DNA of 51,471 bases. It comes from Hyphomicrobiales bacterium. Its GTDB lineage: Bacteria; Pseudomonadota; Alphaproteobacteria; Rhizobiales; Rhizobiaceae. A program made the position numbers and the translations under genes. The stretch is taken from contig UCEY01000057.1 in NCBI GenBank assembly GCA_900471605.1, positions 1-51,471 on the forward strand. The letters are read 5' to 3'. The notes below the pieces were generated by a model. That model saw only the letters and a list, made by a program, of their open reading frames with translations. It was not told the DNA's origin and did no database searches. This document shows positions 6,857-14,941 of this stretch, in pieces (within the stretch, counting starts at the first letter, position 1; the number at the start of each line of letters is the position of its first letter).

Positions 6857-9187
6857 ATGAACCCGATGAAAGAGACTGAAGCGAAGACGTTGTCGACAGA
6901 CGTGTATCTGTCGTTCGTCACGTCGCTGTTTGGAAATCGCGGCACATTGTGGACAGGCGTGGTCGTTCACGTCCTGTGGTGCCTGCTCGTTTTCCATTAC
7001 AGCGGTGCGCAATTCTATCTCCTTTTCGCCTGCGGGTTCGCTGCGGTGTTTGCCTACCGCATGTACTGGTTCCAGCGCTTCGACAAGGTGGACAAGGCGT
7101 CGCTCAGCTACGACGACATCGCCGCCTGGGAGCAGCAATATGTGATCGGCGCCTTCCTTGCGGCATTTCTGCTCGGCGTCGCCAGCGGCTATGCGCTGCT
7201 CGTGCTCGAAAACCCTTTCGTCGGCTTCACCTGCATCGCCATGACGCTCGGATCGATGATGTCGATCGTCGGCCGCAACTACGGCTCCCGGATCGCCGTC
7301 GATCTCCAGACGCTCGGCTGCTGCGGCCCGATCCTGATCGCCTGCCTGTTCACCGAGGACCTGCATCTGGCGCTGATGTCGCTGCTGCTCATCCCGTTCG
7401 GCCTCACCACGCGGTCGATGGCCAACGGCGTGCGCGAATTCCTTTATGAGAATGTCATCGCATCGCGGAAAATGGCGATCATCGCCGGTCGTTTCGACAT
7501 CGCCCTGAAGACGATTTCGCATGGCCTCGTGATGCTCGACGGCGAAGGCAAGATCCAGGTGATCAACCGCCGCGCCCGCGATCTGCTCGGTCTCGACAAG
7601 AAGAGCGACCTTAAGGACCGCGATTTTGCGGCCGTGCTCTGCGAGGATGCCGAGAATGCGCCGGAGACCATCCTGCGGCAGCTTTCCAAGCTCGCGGACG
7701 GCACGCTCGAACGCGCACTCTTCAAGTTCAAGGACGAGCGCCACCTCGAATTTTCGGTCAGCCCGCGTTCGGACGGCGGTGTCGTGCTGATCTTTGAAGA
7801 CGTCACGGCCCGCCTCGCTGCCGAGGAAAAGGTGCTGCACATGGTGCGGTTCGACGCCTTGACCGGCCTGCCGAACCGCGGCCACTTCGCGGAGCTTTCG
7901 ACCAGGAAGCTGAAGCGCCGCGGCGAGGCGCTGGCGGCACTCGCGGTGTTCGACGTGGACGGTTTCAAGCATGTCAACGACCTGCGTGGCCACGTGGTCG
8001 GCGACCGGCTGCTTGCGGCGATCTCGGCCAGGCTTTCGGCGCTGAAGAACGACGGGCTGTTGGCGGGCCGCCTGGTCGGCGACGAATTCGTCGTGCTTTT
8101 GACCGGTGGCGACGACAGCTGCGAACTGGAGCGTCAGGTCCGGCGCATTCACGCCGAGATCCAGGGCGACTATTATGTCGATGGCCTTCGCCTTCCCGTG
8201 TCGATGAACAGCGGCTGCGTCATGCTGCCCTCGCAGGACTTCGACATGGAAAACTGGCAGATCAAGGCAGACCTTGCCCTCAACCATGCGAAATCGACCG
8301 GCAACGGCACGCTGACGGTGTTCCGTTCGGAAATGGACGCGCAGTATATCGACGAGCAGAAGCTGCGGGTCGATCTTCGCCAGGCAATCGAGAACAATGG
8401 CCTGCATGTCGTCTATCAGCCGATGTATCGCCCCGACGGCTCCGGCATCGAATGCAGCGAGGCGCTGGTGCGCTGGCGCCATCCGGAGCGCGGCATGGTC
8501 GGGCCGAACGTGTTCATCCCCATGGCCGAGGATATGGGGCTCGTCTCGCACATTACCCGTCTGGTGCTCGACCAGGCCTGCCGCGACTGCGCGACCTGGC
8601 CGGATCCGATGGCAGTCTCCGTCAACCTGTCGATCCAGGACCTGCGCAACGACGATATCGTCACCTACGTCGCGGACGTGCTGAAGCGCTATGCGCTCGA
8701 TCCGTCGCGACTGCATCTGGAAGTCACCGAAAGCTGCTTCATGGACGAGCCGGTGGCGGTCAGCGCCATCCTCAACCAGTTCCGCGTGACCGGCGTGACG
8801 ATCGCGATCGACGATTTCGGCACCGGCTTCTCGAGCCTCAGCTATCTCGACTCGCTGCCGCTCGACGTGGTCAAGATCGACCGTGCGTTCATCCGCAATA
8901 TCGCCGATGATCAGCGCAAGCTGAAGCTCCTGCGCGGCATCGTGCATCTTTCCAGGGAGCTCGGCCTCAAGATCGTCGTCGAAGGCGTCGAGACGAAGGA
9001 GCAGCTCGCGCTGGTCAACCGTCATCGGTTCTCCGACCTGGTCCAGGGCTACGTGTTTTCCATGCCGGTCGCTTCCGAAAAGATCATCGAACTGGCGGCC
9101 GAGGCTGTTCCCGCGGCCAAGCTTTCAGCCATCCGACGCGGCGCCAAGAGCGCGCCGACCTCACCGCTTCGGGCCGCGGCGCGCTGA
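6857..9187 (+). CDS. Membrane-bound PAS-GGDEF-EAL c-di-GMP protein
   Basis: 776 residues: N-terminal membrane region with about five hydrophobic segments (residues 25-195), a PAS-like domain (IALKTISHGLVMLDGEGKIQ, residues 215-320), GGDEF and EAL. GGDEF has FDALTGLPNRGHF and FDVDGFKHVND, but its signature is VGDEF (about residue 407). EAL looks complete: EALVRWRHPERG (about 535), VSVNLS, LEVTES, IAIDDFGTGFSSLSYL, VVKIDRAFI, EGVET and QGYVFS. It should degrade c-di-GMP and may make it or bind GTP. The ATG at 6857 after AGGAAGG is preferred to a GTG at 6836. The protein probably links an envelope or redox signal to motility or biofilm control. Confidence 0.93.
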   Translation: MNPMKETEAKTLSTDVYLSFVTSLFGNRGTLWTGVVVHVLWCLLVFHYSGAQFYLLFACGFAAVFAYRMYWFQRFDKVDKASLSYDDIAAWEQQYVIGAFLAAFLLGVASGYALLVLENPFVGFTCIAMTLGSMMSIVGRNYGSRIAVDLQTLGCCGPILIACLFTEDLHLALMSLLLIPFGLTTRSMANGVREFLYENVIASRKMAIIAGRFDIALKTISHGLVMLDGEGKIQVINRRARDLLGLDKKSDLKDRDFAAVLCEDAENAPETILRQLSKLADGTLERALFKFKDERHLEFSVSPRSDGGVVLIFEDVTARLAAEEKVLHMVRFDALTGLPNRGHFAELSTRKLKRRGEALAALAVFDVDGFKHVNDLRGHVVGDRLLAAISARLSALKNDGLLAGRLVGDEFVVLLTGGDDSCELERQVRRIHAEIQGDYYVDGLRLPVSMNSGCVMLPSQDFDMENWQIKADLALNHAKSTGNGTLTVFRSEMDAQYIDEQKLRVDLRQAIENNGLHVVYQPMYRPDGSGIECSEALVRWRHPERGMVGPNVFIPMAEDMGLVSHITRLVLDQACRDCATWPDPMAVSVNLSIQDLRNDDIVTYVADVLKRYALDPSRLHLEVTESCFMDEPVAVSAILNQFRVTGVTIAIDDFGTGFSSLSYLDSLPLDVVKIDRAFIRNIADDQRKLKLLRGIVHLSRELGLKIVVEGVETKEQLALVNRHRFSDLVQGYVFSMPVASEKIIELAAEAVPAAKLSAIRRGAKSAPTSPLRAAAR

Positions 9188-9217
9188 CTTCTGCCTAAAA
9201 TTGAAACAATGTTAACG

Positions 9218-9237
9218 GTTTTGGCACGTCCCAAAAC
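9218..9237 (+). repeat. Inverted repeat after the GGDEF-EAL gene
   Basis: GTTTTGG (9218-9224) and CCAAAAC (9231-9237) are perfect complements with a 6-nt loop, 30 bp past the stop codon. No T-run follows, so it is a weak terminator or a protein site rather than a clear intrinsic terminator. Confidence 0.3.
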
Positions 9238-9242
9238 GGTGG

Positions 9243-9258
9243 TTAACTCTTTGTTAAC
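9243..9258. promoter_or_regulatory. CtrA-type box 1 (TTAA-N7-TTAAC)
   Basis: TTAA at 9243-9246, seven bases, then TTAAC at 9254-9258 matches the alphaproteobacterial CtrA consensus exactly. The site is also a 7-bp inverted repeat, GGTTAAC/GTTAACC. It lies about 85 bp upstream of the FeeM-like start, which suits a -35-overlapping activation site. Confidence 0.6.
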
Positions 9259-9321
9259 CATACCATTTAGAATTTTACTCAATTTGCGGCCGATTCATTG
9301 CAGGCTAAGGGCGATTTAGGG

Positions 9322-9336
9322 TTAATCCATGGTTAA
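9322..9336. promoter_or_regulatory. CtrA-type box 2 (TTAA-N7-TTAA)
   Basis: TTAA (9322-9325), TCCATGG, TTAA (9333-9336) is a second full-spacing CtrA half-site pair, ending 5 bp before the FeeM-like start codon. At that position it would block transcription or translation initiation rather than activate it, if it is used. Confidence 0.45.
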
Positions 9337-9341
9337 AGCTC

Positions 9342-10115
9342 ATGGAACAAATGCCAATGCCCTTAGGCCAGACCTTTCCCGACGGAAATTTTTCAGCAAA
9401 GCTTCTTTCCACTCTCGACCATGTCGAGTACCGGCGGATCGAGAGTAACGAGGATTTCGAGGATATCGCCCGGCTGCGATACAAGGCCTACAAGACGCAC
9501 AACGTGCTGCCGGTGGCGGCAACCAAGCTGATCGACGAGATCGATTTCGACAAGAATGCGCATGTCTTCGGCGTCTATTACGACGAGGAACTGGTCAGTA
9601 CGATCCGGCTCCACTACGTCACGCCGGAACACCGGGTCTGCCAGTCGATCAGCATCTTCCCCGAGGCCGTGAACGGGCTTCTCGATGCCGGCATGACACT
9701 GATCGATTCCGCGCGTTTCGCCATTGCCCCGGAATATGCCAGCGAACTTTCGGCCATGCCCTACCTTACGGTGCGGCTGACGCCGGTCGCGGCGATCTAT
9801 TTCGATGCGGACCGGGTGCTGCAGCCGATCCGCCCGGCGCATGCGGCATTTTACCGCCGGTTCTTCTACGCCCAGCCGCTCGTAGCCCCGCGTCGGATCC
9901 CGACATACGACTTCGATCTGATGCTGCTTGCCTCGCAGACGCGCGAATTGCGCTCGAAGATGATGAAGCGCTTCCCGGCCTTCCAGTCGGAAGCCTACGA
10001 GCGCCGCATGCTGTTTGCGCGCTCCTCGAATTTCGACACCGCGCCGCTCACCATCCTGCCGACGGCCCGCATCGCCGGCCGGCCGAATTCCCCCGAAATG
10101 TCCTATCTGACCTGA
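9342..10115 (+). CDS. FeeM-like N-acyltransferase (acyl-amino-acid / autoinducer synthase fold)
   Basis: 257 residues. The N-terminal half YRRIESNEDFEDIARLRYKA YKTHNVLP, HVFGVYYDEELVSTIRLHYV and the later DSARFAIAPEYASE match the GNAT-related fold shared by FeeM N-acyl amino acid synthases and LuxI-type enzymes. These use acyl-ACP donors. The C-terminal part has RRFFYAQPLVAPRRIP and a variable tail. The substrate is unknown. ATGs at 9342, 9351 and 9357 are all possible starts and none has a good ribosome site. Two CtrA-type boxes precede the gene, suggesting cell-cycle or developmental control. A simple GNAT is the alternative. Confidence 0.72.
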   Translation: MEQMPMPLGQTFPDGNFSAKLLSTLDHVEYRRIESNEDFEDIARLRYKAYKTHNVLPVAATKLIDEIDFDKNAHVFGVYYDEELVSTIRLHYVTPEHRVCQSISIFPEAVNGLLDAGMTLIDSARFAIAPEYASELSAMPYLTVRLTPVAAIYFDADRVLQPIRPAHAAFYRRFFYAQPLVAPRRIPTYDFDLMLLASQTRELRSKMMKRFPAFQSEAYERRMLFARSSNFDTAPLTILPTARIAGRPNSPEMSYLT

Positions 10116-10150
10116 AGCGCCGGTGCTTCATGCTTCGGCGTACCGGAAGC
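10114..10150 (+). repeat. Tandem GAAGC/GCTTC hairpins after the FeeM-like gene
   Basis: GAAGC (10114-10118) pairs with GCTTC (10125-10129). GCTTC (10132-10136) plus GG pairs with CC plus GAAGC (10146-10150). The arms are interchangeable, so two alternative folds exist. No T-run follows. The rest of 10116-10312 shows nothing clear. Confidence 0.3.
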
Positions 10151-10312
10151 CATTGTGGCGGCATTGCGCTTTCCCCTTGCTTTGTGTAAGGCCTGAAGTG
10201 ACCTCCATCGTGCCGAACGAGGCATGATTCCGGATGTCGACAAGGGTTTTCCCGCCCGCGCCCACGCTTCGATCAAGCGGACCGCGTGCGGCTGATGAAG
10301 GAGACGGGACTG

Positions 10313-10537
10313 ATGGACAATCACCATAGCGGGCCGGTGGAAACGGGTGCTCCCATGGATTATGCGGAACACGACAGGACCTACAACGCATTCCTCGCCG
10401 GTGCGAAATGGGGCACGATGGCCGTCGTCATCCTGATGATCGCGATGGCCGCTGGTTTCTTCGGCGGGGCCGGCTTCATCGGCAGCCTCATCGTCTTCAT
10501 CATTCTCAATATCGCCGGCGTTTTCCTGCTGCGTTGA
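10313..10537 (+). CDS. aa3-type cytochrome c oxidase subunit IV
   Basis: 74 residues. A short soluble N-terminus contains MDYAEHDRTYNAFLAGAKWG, the conserved arm of the bacterial aa3 subunit IV family, followed by a membrane hairpin (TMAVVILMIAMAAGFF and FIGSLIVFIILNIAGVFLL). The small subunit packs against the catalytic oxidase subunits in the inner membrane. The ATG at 10313 follows AAGGAGA at 10298-10304. The longer frame from 10286 lacks such a site. The gene sits 86 bp before pntAA, an arrangement I associate with Rhizobiales; no other cox genes are nearby. Confidence 0.85.
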   Translation: MDNHHSGPVETGAPMDYAEHDRTYNAFLAGAKWGTMAVVILMIAMAAGFFGGAGFIGSLIVFIILNIAGVFLLR

Positions 10538-10623
10538 TCCGGCTCGGCCCATCGGGCGGCGGGCCTTGAGGCAGGGCGAAACATTTCGCCCGCCTTGCGA
10601 TATCGACTGGGAGGAGACAGTCT

Positions 10624-11904
10624 TTGCCGAAGATCGTATTTGTATGCCGCGAAGGTTCCGACGAACCGCGCGTGGCCGCTTCGCCCGAGAGCGTCAAGCG
10701 GCTTTCCGGACTGGGATTGTCCGTTCTGGTTGAGAGCGGAGCAGGTCTTTCCTCCGGTGTTCCCGACAAGGATTTCGAAGCCACGGGCGCTCGCATCGCC
10801 GGTCCCGGCGAGGTGGGTTCGGCGGATATCATCCTGAAAGTCAACCGGCCGACGGCGGCGGAGATGGCGTCCTACAAGCCAGGCGCCGTCGTGTTCGCGG
10901 TCATGGACCCCTACGGCAACGAGGCGGCGCTTGCGGACATGGCGAAAGCGGGGCTCACCACCTTTGCCATGGAACTGATGCCGCGCATCACCCGTGCCCA
11001 GTCGATGGACGTGCTATCCTCTCAGGCGAACCTTGCCGGTTATCGCGCCGTCATCGACGCTTCTCACGAATACGGCCGCGCCATGCCGATGATGATGACC
11101 GCCGCCGGCACCGTGCCTGCGGCAAAGGTGTTCGTCATGGGCGCCGGTGTTGCCGGCCTGCAGGCGATCGCCACGGCCCGCCGTCTCGGCGCTGTGGTCT
11201 CGGCGACCGACGTTCGCCCCGCCGCCAAGGAACAGGTCGCCTCGCTCGGTGCCAAGTTCATCGCGGTCGAGGACGAGGAATTCAAAGCGGCCGAAACCGC
11301 CGCCGGTTATGCCAAGCCGATGTCGGCCGAATATCAGGCCAAGCAGGCAGCACTGGTTGCCGAGCATATCGCCAAGCAGGACATCGTCATCACCACGGCC
11401 CTCATTCCGGGCCGGCCGGCACCGAAGCTGGTGTCGCGCGCCATGCTGGCGTCGATGAAGCCGGGTTCGGTGGCCGTCGACCTTGCCGTCGAGCGCGGCG
11501 GTAATATCGAAGGTTCGGAAAAGGGCAGGGTCGCCGATGTCGAGGGTGTCACGGTGATCGGTTACGCCAATGTCGCCGGCCGCATCGCAGCGTCGGCTTC
11601 CGCGCTTTATGCCCGTAACCTGTTCGCCTTCATCGAAACCATGGTCGACAAGGGTACCAAGGAATTTGCGGTCAATGCCGAGGACGAGCTCGTCAAGGCG
11701 ACCATGCTGACCAATGGCGGCCGGGTCGTGCATCCAAACTTCGCCGAGGCTGCTGCTGCGTTCGTCGGCGAGACGCCGGCTGTTGCGCCGGTCGGAGACC
11801 CGGTCGAGGAGCCCGCCGGTTCCAAACCGGCCCGTGCCCGCAAGAAACCTGCCGCCGCAGAAGCCGAGAAGGCCGGGGATGCCGCAGCCGAGGAGACGCT
11901 TTGA
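10624..11904 (+). CDS. pntAA: Proton-translocating NAD(P) transhydrogenase, alpha-1 subunit (soluble NAD-binding)
   Basis: 426 residues. It contains the alanine-dehydrogenase-like NAD(H) domain dI: CREGSDEPRVAASPESVKRL, RITRAQSMDVLSSQANLAGY, the Rossmann segment VFVMGAGVAGLQAIATARRL and SATDVRPAAKEQ. It couples hydride transfer between NADH and NADP to proton movement and supplies NADPH. The start is TTG at 10624 behind GGGAGGAGA (10610-10617). The last 45 residues form an Ala/Pro/Lys/Glu-rich tail that replaces the membrane part carried by pntAB in this split-alpha form. The stop overlaps the pntAB start (TGATG). Confidence 0.94.
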   Translation: MPKIVFVCREGSDEPRVAASPESVKRLSGLGLSVLVESGAGLSSGVPDKDFEATGARIAGPGEVGSADIILKVNRPTAAEMASYKPGAVVFAVMDPYGNEAALADMAKAGLTTFAMELMPRITRAQSMDVLSSQANLAGYRAVIDASHEYGRAMPMMMTAAGTVPAAKVFVMGAGVAGLQAIATARRLGAVVSATDVRPAAKEQVASLGAKFIAVEDEEFKAAETAAGYAKPMSAEYQAKQAALVAEHIAKQDIVITTALIPGRPAPKLVSRAMLASMKPGSVAVDLAVERGGNIEGSEKGRVADVEGVTVIGYANVAGRIAASASALYARNLFAFIETMVDKGTKEFAVNAEDELVKATMLTNGGRVVHPNFAEAAAAFVGETPAVAPVGDPVEEPAGSKPARARKKPAAAEAEKAGDAAAEETL

Positions 11905-12302
11905 TGGCCACTGAAGCAATGAACAAGGCACTGGAGCAGCTCGACCAGGCCGTGACCGCCGTGATGACCGCCGCCGCCCAGGCACCGGAAGCGGCAAGCG
12001 CTGCAACCGGCGGGGCGATCGATCCCTTCGTCTTCCGCCTGGCGATCTTCGTGCTGTCGATCTTCGTCGGCTATTACGTCGTCTGGTCGGTGACGCCGGC
12101 GCTGCATACGCCGCTGATGGCGGTTACCAACGCGATCTCCTCGGTCATCGTCGTCGGCGCGCTGCTTGCGGTCGGCGTATCTGCGAGCGGCTTTGCGACC
12201 GGCTTCGGTTTCGTGGCGCTGGTGCTCGTCTCGGTGAACATCTTTGGCGGCTTCCTGGTGACCAGCCGGATGCTCGCCATGTACAAGAAAAAAGATCGCT
12301 GA
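11904..12302 (+). CDS. pntAB: NAD(P) transhydrogenase alpha-2 subunit (membrane part)
   Basis: 132 residues. After a soluble N-terminal helix, hydrophobic segments (FVFRLAIFVLSIFVGYYVVW; PLMAVTNAISSVIVVGALLA; GFGFVALVLVSVNIFGGFLV) form half of the proton-conducting domain dII. VTPALHTPLMAVTNAISSV is the family signature. It is translationally coupled to pntAA by a 1-bp overlap, and pntB starts 13 bp later. The separate gene for this segment is typical of alphaproteobacteria. Confidence 0.94.
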   Translation: MATEAMNKALEQLDQAVTAVMTAAAQAPEAASAATGGAIDPFVFRLAIFVLSIFVGYYVVWSVTPALHTPLMAVTNAISSVIVVGALLAVGVSASGFATGFGFVALVLVSVNIFGGFLVTSRMLAMYKKKDR

Positions 12303-12315
12303 GGGTTCGGATACC

Positions 12316-13716
12316 ATGTCGCAGAGCCTCGCAGCTTTCCTCTATCTCGTGTCCGGCGTGCTGTTCATCACGGCGCTCCGGGGGCTTTCCCACCCGACGA
12401 CCAGCCGCAAGGGCAATGTCTACGGCATGGTCGGCATGGCTATCGCCATCGTCACCACCCTTCTGCTCGCCACGCCCACGTTCGGCGGCTTCATCCTGAT
12501 CGTGCTGGCGCTCAGCATCGGCGGCGGGGCAGGGGCCTATATCGCCCGCACCATTCCGATGACGGCGATGCCGCAGCTCGTCGCCGGCTTCCATTCGCTG
12601 GTCGGCTTCGCCGCGGTGATGGTGGCGGCAGCGGCGCTTTATGCGCCTGACTCCTTCGGCATCGGCGCGATCGGCCATATTCACGGCCAGGCACTGATCG
12701 AACTGGCGCTCGGTGCGGCGATCGGCGCGATTACCTTTACCGGATCGGTCATCGCCTTCCTGAAGCTCGACGGACGGATGTCCGGCAAGCCGATCATGCT
12801 GCCCTACCGGCACGCCATCAATATCGGCCTGCTGGTCCTGGTCGTCGTCTTCATCTTCGGCCTGGTCCAGACGGAGAGCCATTTCGATTTCTGGCTGGTC
12901 GTGGTGCTGGCGCTGGCGCTCGGCGTGCTGCTGATCGTGCCGATCGGCGGTGCCGACATGCCGGTCGTCGTCTCGATGCTGAACTCCTATTCCGGCTGGG
13001 CCGCCGCCGGTATCGGGTTTACGCTCGGCAACCTGGCGCTGATCATTACCGGCGCGCTGGTCGGCTCGTCGGGTGCGATCCTTTCCTACATCATGTGCAA
13101 GGGGATGAACCGCTCCTTCATCTCGGTCATTCTGGGCGGCTTCGGCGGCGAGACGGCGTCTGGCGGCAGCGATGACGGCGTGCAGCGCACGGTGAAGCAG
13201 GGCTCTGCCGACGACGCTGCCTTCCTGATGCAGAATGCCGAGAAGGTGATCATCGTGCCGGGTTACGGCATGGCCGTCGCCCAGGCGCAGCATGCGCTAC
13301 GCGAGCTTGCCGATACGCTGAAAAGCCACGGCGTCGAGGTCAAATACGCGATCCATCCGGTCGCCGGCCGCATGCCGGGCCATATGAACGTGCTGCTCGC
13401 CGAAGCCAACGTGCCCTATGACGAGGTCTTCGAGCTCGAAGACATCAATGCTGAATTCGCCCAGGCCGACGTCGCCTATGTCATCGGCGCCAACGACGTC
13501 ACCAACCCTGCGGCCCGCGACGACAAGACCTCGCCGATCTACGGCATGCCGATCCTCGACGTCGACAAGGCCAAGACTTGCCTCTTCGTCAAGCGTTCGC
13601 TCGGCTCGGGTTACGCCGGCATCGACAACACCCTGTTCTACAAGGACGGCACGATGATGCTCTTGGGCGACGCCAAGAAGATGACCGAGGACATCGTCAA
13701 GGCGATGAAGCACTGA
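12316..13716 (+). CDS. pntB: NAD(P) transhydrogenase beta subunit
   Basis: 466 residues: about nine membrane helices (residues 5-265), then the soluble NADP(H) domain dIII. Domain dIII begins near residue 290 with AEKVIIVPGYGMAVAQAQHA, and KYAIHPVAGRMPGHMNVLLA and VIGANDVTNPAARDDKTSPI follow. FVKRSLGSGYAGIDNTLFYK closes the nucleotide pocket. It completes the PntAA-PntAB-PntB complex. A strong terminator follows 27 bp after the stop. Confidence 0.95.
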   Translation: MSQSLAAFLYLVSGVLFITALRGLSHPTTSRKGNVYGMVGMAIAIVTTLLLATPTFGGFILIVLALSIGGGAGAYIARTIPMTAMPQLVAGFHSLVGFAAVMVAAAALYAPDSFGIGAIGHIHGQALIELALGAAIGAITFTGSVIAFLKLDGRMSGKPIMLPYRHAINIGLLVLVVVFIFGLVQTESHFDFWLVVVLALALGVLLIVPIGGADMPVVVSMLNSYSGWAAAGIGFTLGNLALIITGALVGSSGAILSYIMCKGMNRSFISVILGGFGGETASGGSDDGVQRTVKQGSADDAAFLMQNAEKVIIVPGYGMAVAQAQHALRELADTLKSHGVEVKYAIHPVAGRMPGHMNVLLAEANVPYDEVFELEDINAEFAQADVAYVIGANDVTNPAARDDKTSPIYGMPILDVDKAKTCLFVKRSLGSGYAGIDNTLFYKDGTMMLLGDAKKMTEDIVKAMKH

Positions 13717-13743
13717 GTGCGAACGGAAAATAGCGATGAGGGA

Positions 13744-13766
13744 GCCCGGCAGTGCCGGGCTTTTTT
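13744..13766 (+). terminator. Rho-independent terminator of the pnt operon
   Basis: GCCCGGC (13744-13750) pairs with GCCGGGC (13754-13760) around a 3-nt loop and is followed directly by six T residues. Confidence 0.92.
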
Positions 13767-13810
13767 GTGAAAGCGCTTCATGCGAGATTGGAAGGGAGCA
13801 GGAGGCCAGA

Positions 13811-13966
13811 ATGGCAATGATGTCTGACCAGAAGCAATTGCCAGACGAGCTGAACCGGCCTGTTCCCGCAGCCATGCGTGAAGCGCTTCTGAAGCAACTG
13901 AACAAATTCCGTGGCCGGCATCCCGAAGACTTCGTCTTCGACCGGGACGAGGCGAATCGCCGGTAA
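13811..13966 (+). CDS. Hypothetical 51-residue protein
   Basis: MAMMSDQKQLPDELNRPVPA AMREALLKQLNKFRGRHPED, then FVFDRDEANRR: a charged, probably helical, soluble peptide. A strong ribosome site GGAGG (13801-13805) precedes the ATG, which supports translation. It follows the pnt terminator and ends 9 bp before the esterase gene, so the two are likely one transcript. I recognise no family. The small size and basic/acidic ends would suit a regulatory or antitoxin-like peptide, but nothing shows this. Confidence 0.55.
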   Translation: MAMMSDQKQLPDELNRPVPAAMREALLKQLNKFRGRHPEDFVFDRDEANRR

Positions 13967-13975
13967 TTTTCAAGC

Positions 13976-14941
13976 ATGACCATCCCCACCAGCCACCCTT
14001 TCGATTTCGATCCCACCTACGGCATGGGGCTCAAGCAGCTTCAGGCCGTCGTGCCGCCGCAGGCGCCTGATGGGTTCGATGCGTTCTGGAAAGACCGCTA
14101 CCGGCGGGCGATGACCGTCGATCTTGAGCCGGGGCTGCGCAAGAACGGGCTCGACCATCCGAAGTGGCATGTCTTCGACATCGCCTACATGTCGAGCGGG
14201 CGGTTTCCGATCGGCGGCTGGCTGCTGTTGCCGAAAAAGGGCGAGATCCGGCGCGGCCTCGTCGTCGGGCATGGTTATGGCGGACGCGATGCCCCTGACC
14301 TCGACATTCCGGTCGAGGAAACCGCGGTGCTTTTTCCCTGTTTTCGCGGCATGTCGCGCAGCACCCGTCCGCCGATCTCGCCGGACAGCTACTGGCACGT
14401 GCTGCATGACATCGACAAGCCGGACCGCTACATCATCGGCGGCTGCGTCGAGGACCTGTGGGTCGGCGTGAGCATGCTGATCGCCCTTTATCCCTGGCTG
14501 TCGGGGCATATTGGCTATAGCGGCATCAGTTTCGGCGGCGGCATCGGCGGGCTCGCCATCCCTTTCGACAGCCGAATTGACCGGGGGCATCTGTCGCTGC
14601 CGACCTTCGGGCATCAGGAACTCAGGCTGAAGCTGAAAAGCATCGGCAGCGCCGCGTCCGTGCAGGCCTATCAGGCGAAATACGGCAATGCCCTGAAGAC
14701 GCTGCGCCTGCATGATTCGGCGGTGGCGGCGAGCCGCATCACCGTGCCGATGCTGATGAGCGTGGCGCTGTTCGATCCGGCGGTCGCGCCGCCCTGCCAG
14801 TTCGCGGTGGCCAACGCAATTGCGAAATCAAAATTTAACGAAAACTTCATCCTCGATGCCGGACATTTCGATTATCCTGATTGTGCGTCGCAAGAGGCGG
14901 CCCTTCGCGACAGGGTCGGACAGTTCTTCAAGGTGTCATGA
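13976..14941 (+). CDS. Acetylxylan esterase / cephalosporin-C deacetylase-like hydrolase (CE7 type)
   Basis: 321 residues, the length of CE7 esterases. The N-terminal AFWKDRYRRAM, the oxyanion region VVGHGYGGRDAP and the FPCFRGMSRSTRP loop fit the family. The nucleophile is Ser185 in IGYSGISFGGGIG; the acid and His are likely the Asp in VALFDPAVAPP and the His in LDAGHFDYP. The usual GRSQGG elbow is replaced by GISFGG. It would remove acetyl groups from sugars or related esters, and no signal peptide is seen. The stop overlaps the next esterase start (ATGA). The ribosome site is weak, suggesting coupling to the 51-residue ORF. Confidence 0.78.
   Translation: MTIPTSHPFDFDPTYGMGLKQLQAVVPPQAPDGFDAFWKDRYRRAMTVDLEPGLRKNGLDHPKWHVFDIAYMSSGRFPIGGWLLLPKKGEIRRGLVVGHGYGGRDAPDLDIPVEETAVLFPCFRGMSRSTRPPISPDSYWHVLHDIDKPDRYIIGGCVEDLWVGVSMLIALYPWLSGHIGYSGISFGGGIGGLAIPFDSRIDRGHLSLPTFGHQELRLKLKSIGSAASVQAYQAKYGNALKTLRLHDSAVAASRITVPMLMSVALFDPAVAPPCQFAVANAIAKSKFNENFILDAGHFDYPDCASQEAALRDRVGQFFKVS

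Noticed and set aside
9218..9237. Intrinsic terminator after the GGDEF-EAL gene
   Set aside because: The 7-bp stem is perfect but is AT/GC mixed and followed by GGTGG, not a T-run. Listed only as a repeat.
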